From contig DASYZE010000033.1 in the NCBI GenBank assembly GCA_035946625.1, positions 62,001 through 126,000 of the forward strand: a DNA stretch of 64,000 nucleotides, written 5' to 3'. The notes below the pieces were generated by a model, which had not been told where the DNA came from, searched no databases, and saw only the letters and a program-made list of their open reading frames with translations. This document shows positions 59,918 to 64,000 of this stretch, piece after piece. A program made the translations under genes and the position numbers. Positions within the stretch are counted from its first letter, which is position 1. Each line of letters starts with the position of its first letter. This DNA comes from DASYXZ01 sp035946625. GTDB lineage: Bacteria > Acidobacteriota > Terriglobia > UBA7540.

Positions 59918-61330
59918 ATGGACAAAATCAAATTTGGCACGGATGGCTGGCGGGGTGTCATCGGCGAAGAATTTACCTTTGCCAACCTGCGTCGGGTGGC
60001 CACCGCGGTGGCACATTACATTCGCGCCGTGGGCAAGCCGGGGCGCGGCCTGGTGATTGGCTACGACACGCGATTTCTTTCCGCCGAATTTGCCGGGGCA
60101 GCAGCGGAAGTGGTGGCGGCCACCGGCATCCCTGTGTTCCTCGCCGACCGTGCCACGCCCACGCCCGCGGTGAGCTACGCCGTGGTGGCGCGCCAAGCGG
60201 CGGGAGCTATCATGATCACCGCCAGCCACAATCCCTACCGCTGGAACGGGGTGAAATTCAAAGCGCCCTACGGCGGCTCGGCGGCGCCGGCAATTGTTCG
60301 GCGCATCGAAACCTATCTTCACAAGTCAATCAAGTTGGATACCCAAACCAAGCCTGGCCGTGCAGCGCAAGTCAAGTCCGCAGACTTGGTTGGCCCGTAC
60401 CTCGCGCGATTGAAGGACCTGGTCCAAATGGATCGAATTCGCGACTCGGGCCGCAGGTTTGTCATCGACCCCATGTACGGGGCGGGGCAAGGTTGCCTGG
60501 GGGGGCTTTTTAAGAAGGCGGGCGTCGCCTTCCAGGAAATACACGCGGCCCACGATCCACTTTTCCCCGGCCTGAATCCAGAGCCGATTGAGCCTCACGT
60601 GGACGGCCTTCGGCGCGCCGTGCTGGAAGGGAAATTCGATGCCGGGTTCGCCACCGATGGGGACGCGGACCGCTTGGGCGCCATCGACCGGAACGGAACT
60701 TTCATCGACTCGCACAAAATCTTTTCCATACTGCTCGCCCACCTGGCCGGAGATTTGAAACGGCGGGGGGAAGTGGTAAAAACGTTTTCGACCACCCAGA
60801 TGGTGGACAAGCTGGCGGCGAAATTCGGATTACCGCTGCACGTCACGCCCATCGGCTTCAAGTACATTTGCGAGTTGATGCTCACCCGCAACGTCCTGAT
60901 CGGCGGAGAAGAGAGCGGCGGCATCGGGGTGAAGGGCCACCTTCCGGAGCGCGATGGCATTTATAATTCCCTGCTGCTGGCGGAAGTGGTGGCGGCGCGC
61001 AACCGGACGCTGGGCGAGCTGGTGCAGGAATTGCAGGACGAATTCGGGCCCCACCATTATGGGCGGGTGGACCTTGAAATCGAGAGGGCTGTGGCCCAAC
61101 GCGCGGTCCAACAAGCCGCTGGGTTCAAAGGCAAACGCGTGGGCGGGTTGCGCGTCACGGCGGTTGACGCTATGGACGGAGTGAAAATGCTTTTCGAGGA
61201 CAAGGCTTGGTTGCTGGTCCGGGCCTCGGGAACGGAAAATCTGTTGCGCCTCTATGCCGAAGCGCCTTCGCGCGGTCAGGTAAAAACTTTGCTGGGCTCG
61301 ATGGCCGCGCTCGCTCGCCGCGCCGGATGA
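59918..61330 (+). CDS. Phosphoglucomutase/phosphomannomutase
   Basis: A 470-residue alpha-D-phosphohexomutase. IKFGTDGWRGVIGEEF opens domain 1, MITASHNPYRWNG has the phospho-Ser, FATDGDADRLGAID the metal loop (DGDxDR), GGEESGGIGVKGH the sugar-binding loop and VRASGTENLLRLYAEAP the phosphate-binding tail (RxSGTE). Together with manA and manC it supplies mannose-1-phosphate for GDP-mannose, or acts on glucose phosphates. Gene symbol is left open because PMM and PGM cannot be told apart by sequence reading. Confidence 0.94.
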   Translation: MDKIKFGTDGWRGVIGEEFTFANLRRVATAVAHYIRAVGKPGRGLVIGYDTRFLSAEFAGAAAEVVAATGIPVFLADRATPTPAVSYAVVARQAAGAIMITASHNPYRWNGVKFKAPYGGSAAPAIVRRIETYLHKSIKLDTQTKPGRAAQVKSADLVGPYLARLKDLVQMDRIRDSGRRFVIDPMYGAGQGCLGGLFKKAGVAFQEIHAAHDPLFPGLNPEPIEPHVDGLRRAVLEGKFDAGFATDGDADRLGAIDRNGTFIDSHKIFSILLAHLAGDLKRRGEVVKTFSTTQMVDKLAAKFGLPLHVTPIGFKYICELMLTRNVLIGGEESGGIGVKGHLPERDGIYNSLLLAEVVAARNRTLGELVQELQDEFGPHHYGRVDLEIERAVAQRAVQQAAGFKGKRVGGLRVTAVDAMDGVKMLFEDKAWLLVRASGTENLLRLYAEAPSRGQVKTLLGSMAALARRAG

Positions 61331-61366
61331 AAGCGGGCAGGCGAGGAAGGAAGAAATTAAAAACCA

Positions 61367-63670
61367 ATGATGCCCCAATGCTTTAGCCGTCTTCGTAAAC
61401 CTTCCAAGGCGGACGGACGCCGGAGCCTATCGGGAGCCATGCTGGTTCTGGCGATGCTGGCCGGTCCGTCAAAAATGCCGGGTGCAGAGGCGACAATGGA
61501 CAATGCTCCCATCCGCTTCCTTCCCGCACTCAAAGTGTGGGTGCTGAACACCGCGCGGACGTCCTACGAAATTGGAGTGAACGAGCGCGGCGAACTGCAG
61601 AACATTTATTGGGGCGAAAAACTGGTGAGCGACGGCGATCTGGCGCCGGCTCTGTCACGCCCGGAGCACGCCTCGTTTGATTCCCCGGAGACGATGACCA
61701 ACATTGAATATCCCGGCTGGGGCGCGCGTTACTACAACGAGCCCAGTCTAAAGGTGACGCTGGCAGATGGCGACCGCGACCTGGTGCTCCATTACGTCTC
61801 CCAAGAAATTCATGGGGACACGCTCACCCTTCGACTTAAAGATATTCAGTACGACTTGTTCGTCAACCTGACCTACAAAGTTTTTCCGCAGGAAGACATC
61901 ATTCGCAAGAGCGCCGAAATCGTGAATCGAACCGCGCAAGTGGTGACGGTGGAAAGCGCGCAGTCGGGCGTGTGGTACGTTCCGGCGGGCGAAGGTTACC
62001 GGCTCACCTACCTGACGGGCCGCTGGGCGGGCGAGACGCAAGTGGTGCGCGAACCCATCAATCCCGGCATGAAGGTGCTGGAAAGCCGGCGCGGCAACAC
62101 CAGCCACCAGTTGAATCCGTGGTTTGCCATTGACGCTGGAGGCAAGGCGGACGAGGAGCACGGGCGGGTTTGGTTCGGCGCATTGGGCTGGAGCGGCAAT
62201 TGGAAAATCGTGGTGGAGGATACACCGCCCGCGCACCAGGTGCGAGTGACAGCGGGCTACAATGATTTTGATTTTTCCTGGCCCCTGAAGCCGGGCGAGA
62301 GGTTGAGTACTCCGGCCTATTACGGTGGTTACAGCGGCCACGGTTTCGGCGAAGTTTCGCGGCTGATGCACCGGTTGGAAGTCAACGAAATTCTGCCCGA
62401 TCGCGCCGCGCCGCACCCGCGGCCCGTCCTCTACAATTCGTGGGAGGCTACCGAATTTAACATCAACGAGGAAGGGCAAAAGGCGCTGGCGGATAAGGCG
62501 GCGAAAATTGGCGTGGAACTCTTCGTCATGGATGACGGCTGGTTCGGCGCGCGCAACAATGATCATGCCGGGCTGGGCGACTGGACGGTGAATCCGCAGA
62601 AATTTCCCCACGGCCTCGGCCCCCTCATCCGTTACGTAAACGGGCTGGGCATGGACTTTGGCTTGTGGTTTGAGCCCGAGATGGTGAATCCGGACAGCGA
62701 CCTCTACCGTAAGCATCCCGACTGGGTGATGAATTTCCCCGGACGCCCGCGCAGCGAAGCGCGCCATCAACTGGTGCTGAATATGGCGCGTGAAGATGTT
62801 AAGGAATATATCTTTAATGTTCTGGATAAAATCCTTTCTGAAAACAATATCAAATATATTAAGTGGGACATGAACCGCCATTTCGGCGAGCCGGGCTGGC
62901 CGGAGGCGCCGCTCGACGAGCAGAAAGAAATCTGGGTGAAGTACGTGCGCAACGTCTACCAGATCATGGACCGGCTGCGCGCCGCCCACCCCAAGCTCGA
63001 GATTGAAGCGTGCTCGGGCGGCGGCGGGCGCCTGGACCTGGGAATTTTGGAGCGTGTCAATGAAGTGTGGACCTCAGACAATACCGATGCCTTTGACCGC
63101 CTGCGCATCCAGGAGGGCTTCAGCCTGGCTTATGCCCCCAAGATTATGTCGGCCTGGGTGACCGACGTCCCCAACATGAACGGGCGCAGTACGCCGCTCA
63201 AGTTTCGGTTTCTGGTGGCCATGCAGGGCGCGCTCGGCATCGGTTCCAATCTGAATAAGTGGTCCGGCGAAGATTTCGACTTGGCGACAAAGATGGTGAA
63301 CTATTACAAAAGCGTTCGCCATACCGTGCAGCTCGGCAAACTCTACCGCTTGTTTTCGCCGCGCGAGGGCGAGCTGACCGCCAACGAATTCGTTTCCGCC
63401 GACGGTCGCCAGGCGGTGTTGTTTGCTTTCCTCCACTCCCAGCAATTCCAGCGGCCGCAGCCGCCCATCCGTTTGCGCGGGTTGGATGAAAACGCGCTCT
63501 ACCGGGTAAAGACCATCGACAACAAGTTGATTGAGTCCGACCAGCACGGGCGCATGACGACGGGTGCCGTGGAGACCGCCAGTGGATCGTACCTGATGCA
63601 CCAAGGACTGAACTTTGCGCTCAGGGGAGATTTCGACAGCACTTCAGTGATCCTCGAAAAAGTGCAGTAA
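61367..63670 (+). CDS. Exported GH36 alpha-galactosidase
   Basis: A 767-residue protein with a signal peptide (RSLSGAMLVLAMLAGPSKMPGA). An N-terminal beta-supersandwich (about 40-330) precedes the GH36 barrel: VLYNSWEATEFNINEEGQKALADKAAKIGVELFVMDDGWFG and LDFGLWFEPEMVNP-like sequence. The nucleophile is D501 in KYIKWDMNRHF, and the acid/base is D571 in VWTSDNTDAFDRL. It cleaves terminal alpha-galactosides such as those of raffinose or galactomannan side chains. The start at 61367 lies 36 bases after the phosphomutase stop, so co-transcription is likely. Confidence 0.95.
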   Translation: MMPQCFSRLRKPSKADGRRSLSGAMLVLAMLAGPSKMPGAEATMDNAPIRFLPALKVWVLNTARTSYEIGVNERGELQNIYWGEKLVSDGDLAPALSRPEHASFDSPETMTNIEYPGWGARYYNEPSLKVTLADGDRDLVLHYVSQEIHGDTLTLRLKDIQYDLFVNLTYKVFPQEDIIRKSAEIVNRTAQVVTVESAQSGVWYVPAGEGYRLTYLTGRWAGETQVVREPINPGMKVLESRRGNTSHQLNPWFAIDAGGKADEEHGRVWFGALGWSGNWKIVVEDTPPAHQVRVTAGYNDFDFSWPLKPGERLSTPAYYGGYSGHGFGEVSRLMHRLEVNEILPDRAAPHPRPVLYNSWEATEFNINEEGQKALADKAAKIGVELFVMDDGWFGARNNDHAGLGDWTVNPQKFPHGLGPLIRYVNGLGMDFGLWFEPEMVNPDSDLYRKHPDWVMNFPGRPRSEARHQLVLNMAREDVKEYIFNVLDKILSENNIKYIKWDMNRHFGEPGWPEAPLDEQKEIWVKYVRNVYQIMDRLRAAHPKLEIEACSGGGGRLDLGILERVNEVWTSDNTDAFDRLRIQEGFSLAYAPKIMSAWVTDVPNMNGRSTPLKFRFLVAMQGALGIGSNLNKWSGEDFDLATKMVNYYKSVRHTVQLGKLYRLFSPREGELTANEFVSADGRQAVLFAFLHSQQFQRPQPPIRLRGLDENALYRVKTIDNKLIESDQHGRMTTGAVETASGSYLMHQGLNFALRGDFDSTSVILEKVQ

Positions 63671-63811
63671 GGGTGCAGCGTCCGTTTCCCGATGGAATAG
63701 CAGTGTTTGACCGGTGGCGCACAAAGGAAATCTCTGATCCTGCGAACCAGCGGGCGGAGATCCCGCGCTATTCCCCCTGATATTTCCCCACGACCCCTGC
63801 CCCCAAGACCC

Positions 63812-63861
63812 ACCTAAAAAGAAATTAATTCTGGTTTCAGATATTTGAAATAATTTTAGGT
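63812..63861. promoter_or_regulatory. Nested AT-rich palindromes upstream of the last gene
   Basis: ACCTAAAA (63812-63819) faces TTTTAGGT (63854-63861), and inside lies TTTCA...TGAAA (63835-63850). This AT-rich patch, 75 bases before the ATG at 63936, is a plausible regulator or promoter site of the truncated gene. Confidence 0.4.
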
Positions 63862-63935
63862 TAATCTCTAAGGTCTATATCAGCAGGGTTGGATTAAGGA
63901 ATACGATTCAGAATTGTCGCTGAGGAGAAAACCAA

Positions 63936-64000
63936 ATGCCACATGCCCAAAGCCCTATTATTCCGAACATAGACATGGTGAGACTAATTCGGACTTTGAT
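63936..64000 (+). CDS. Start of an unidentified gene, cut by the window end
   Basis: An ATG at 63936 has GAGGAGA eight bases upstream and reads MPHAQSPIIPNIDMVRLIRTL to the edge. The frame is open and the ribosome site is strong, so a real gene is likely, but 21 codons do not reveal a family. Confidence 0.55.
   Translation, partial: MPHAQSPIIPNIDMVRLIRTL

Overview
The window reads as a piece of a GC-rich (about 60% by eye) Gram-negative soil-type genome, most likely Acidobacteriota. The lipid A genes (an LpxL-type acyltransferase and LpxD), outer-membrane efflux and Tat/Sec-exported glycosidases show a diderm cell. The acidobacterial assignment is an inference from the large family GH2/GH3/GH36 enzymes, a UnbV-type TPR/FG-GAP protein, a DUF2339 giant membrane protein, PEGA protein, PQQ dehydrogenase and dense GGAATGACA-type repeats. 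No rRNA, tRNA, CRISPR array or complete IS element was found.

Layout. Positions 180-4444 (minus strand) hold a compact, lower-GC four-gene operon: a STAS-like/GHKL ATPase, a STAS-like/phosphoribosyltransferase fusion, a stand-alone phosphoribosyltransferase, and a protein resembling the PRTase-CE type. This is the best candidate here for an undescribed regulatory or conflict system. Positions 4800-6660 are a roughly 20-unit array of REP-like repeats with a GIY-YIG nuclease gene embedded in it. Positions 6859-14659 carry housekeeping and envelope genes (UPF0104 membrane protein, nrdR, GNAT, a degenerate alpha/beta hydrolase, lpxL-like, lpxD, rlmA-like, VOC). Positions 15147-20474 are an exported GH3-GH2 glycosidase pair. 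Positions 20658-27007 are a heavy-metal RND efflux operon led by a small His/Cys protein, followed by an exported DsbA-like protein. Positions 29081-36045 are minus-strand genes (MFS, UnbV/TPR protein, SDR, PEGA).

Positions 36220-37694 are a lower-GC patch with an AbrB-type antitoxin beside a VapC toxin remnant and a pair of exported unknowns. Positions 37943-46050 hold a polysaccharide deacetylase, a fused prenol-kinase/DUF92 protein, DUF2339 and an M48 peptidase. Positions 46119-48107 encode a B12-type radical SAM protein with a STAS-like tail. Positions 48611-54651 form an exported catabolic island: amidohydrolase, dihaem cytochrome c, PQQ dehydrogenase, RidA and a SelA/DgaE-like PLP enzyme. 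Positions 54697-55790 are a divergent MarR/YceI pair with two operator-like palindromes. Positions 55996-63670 run coaD, aspartate aminotransferase, manA, manC, a phosphohexomutase and a GH36 alpha-galactosidase, so GDP-mannose supply is encoded together. The window ends in the first codons of an unidentified gene.

Several same-operon gaps carry long inverted repeats (LpxL/LpxD and the RND adaptor/pump), and two genes have a TATACT box exactly 6 nt before ATG, which suggests leaderless transcripts.
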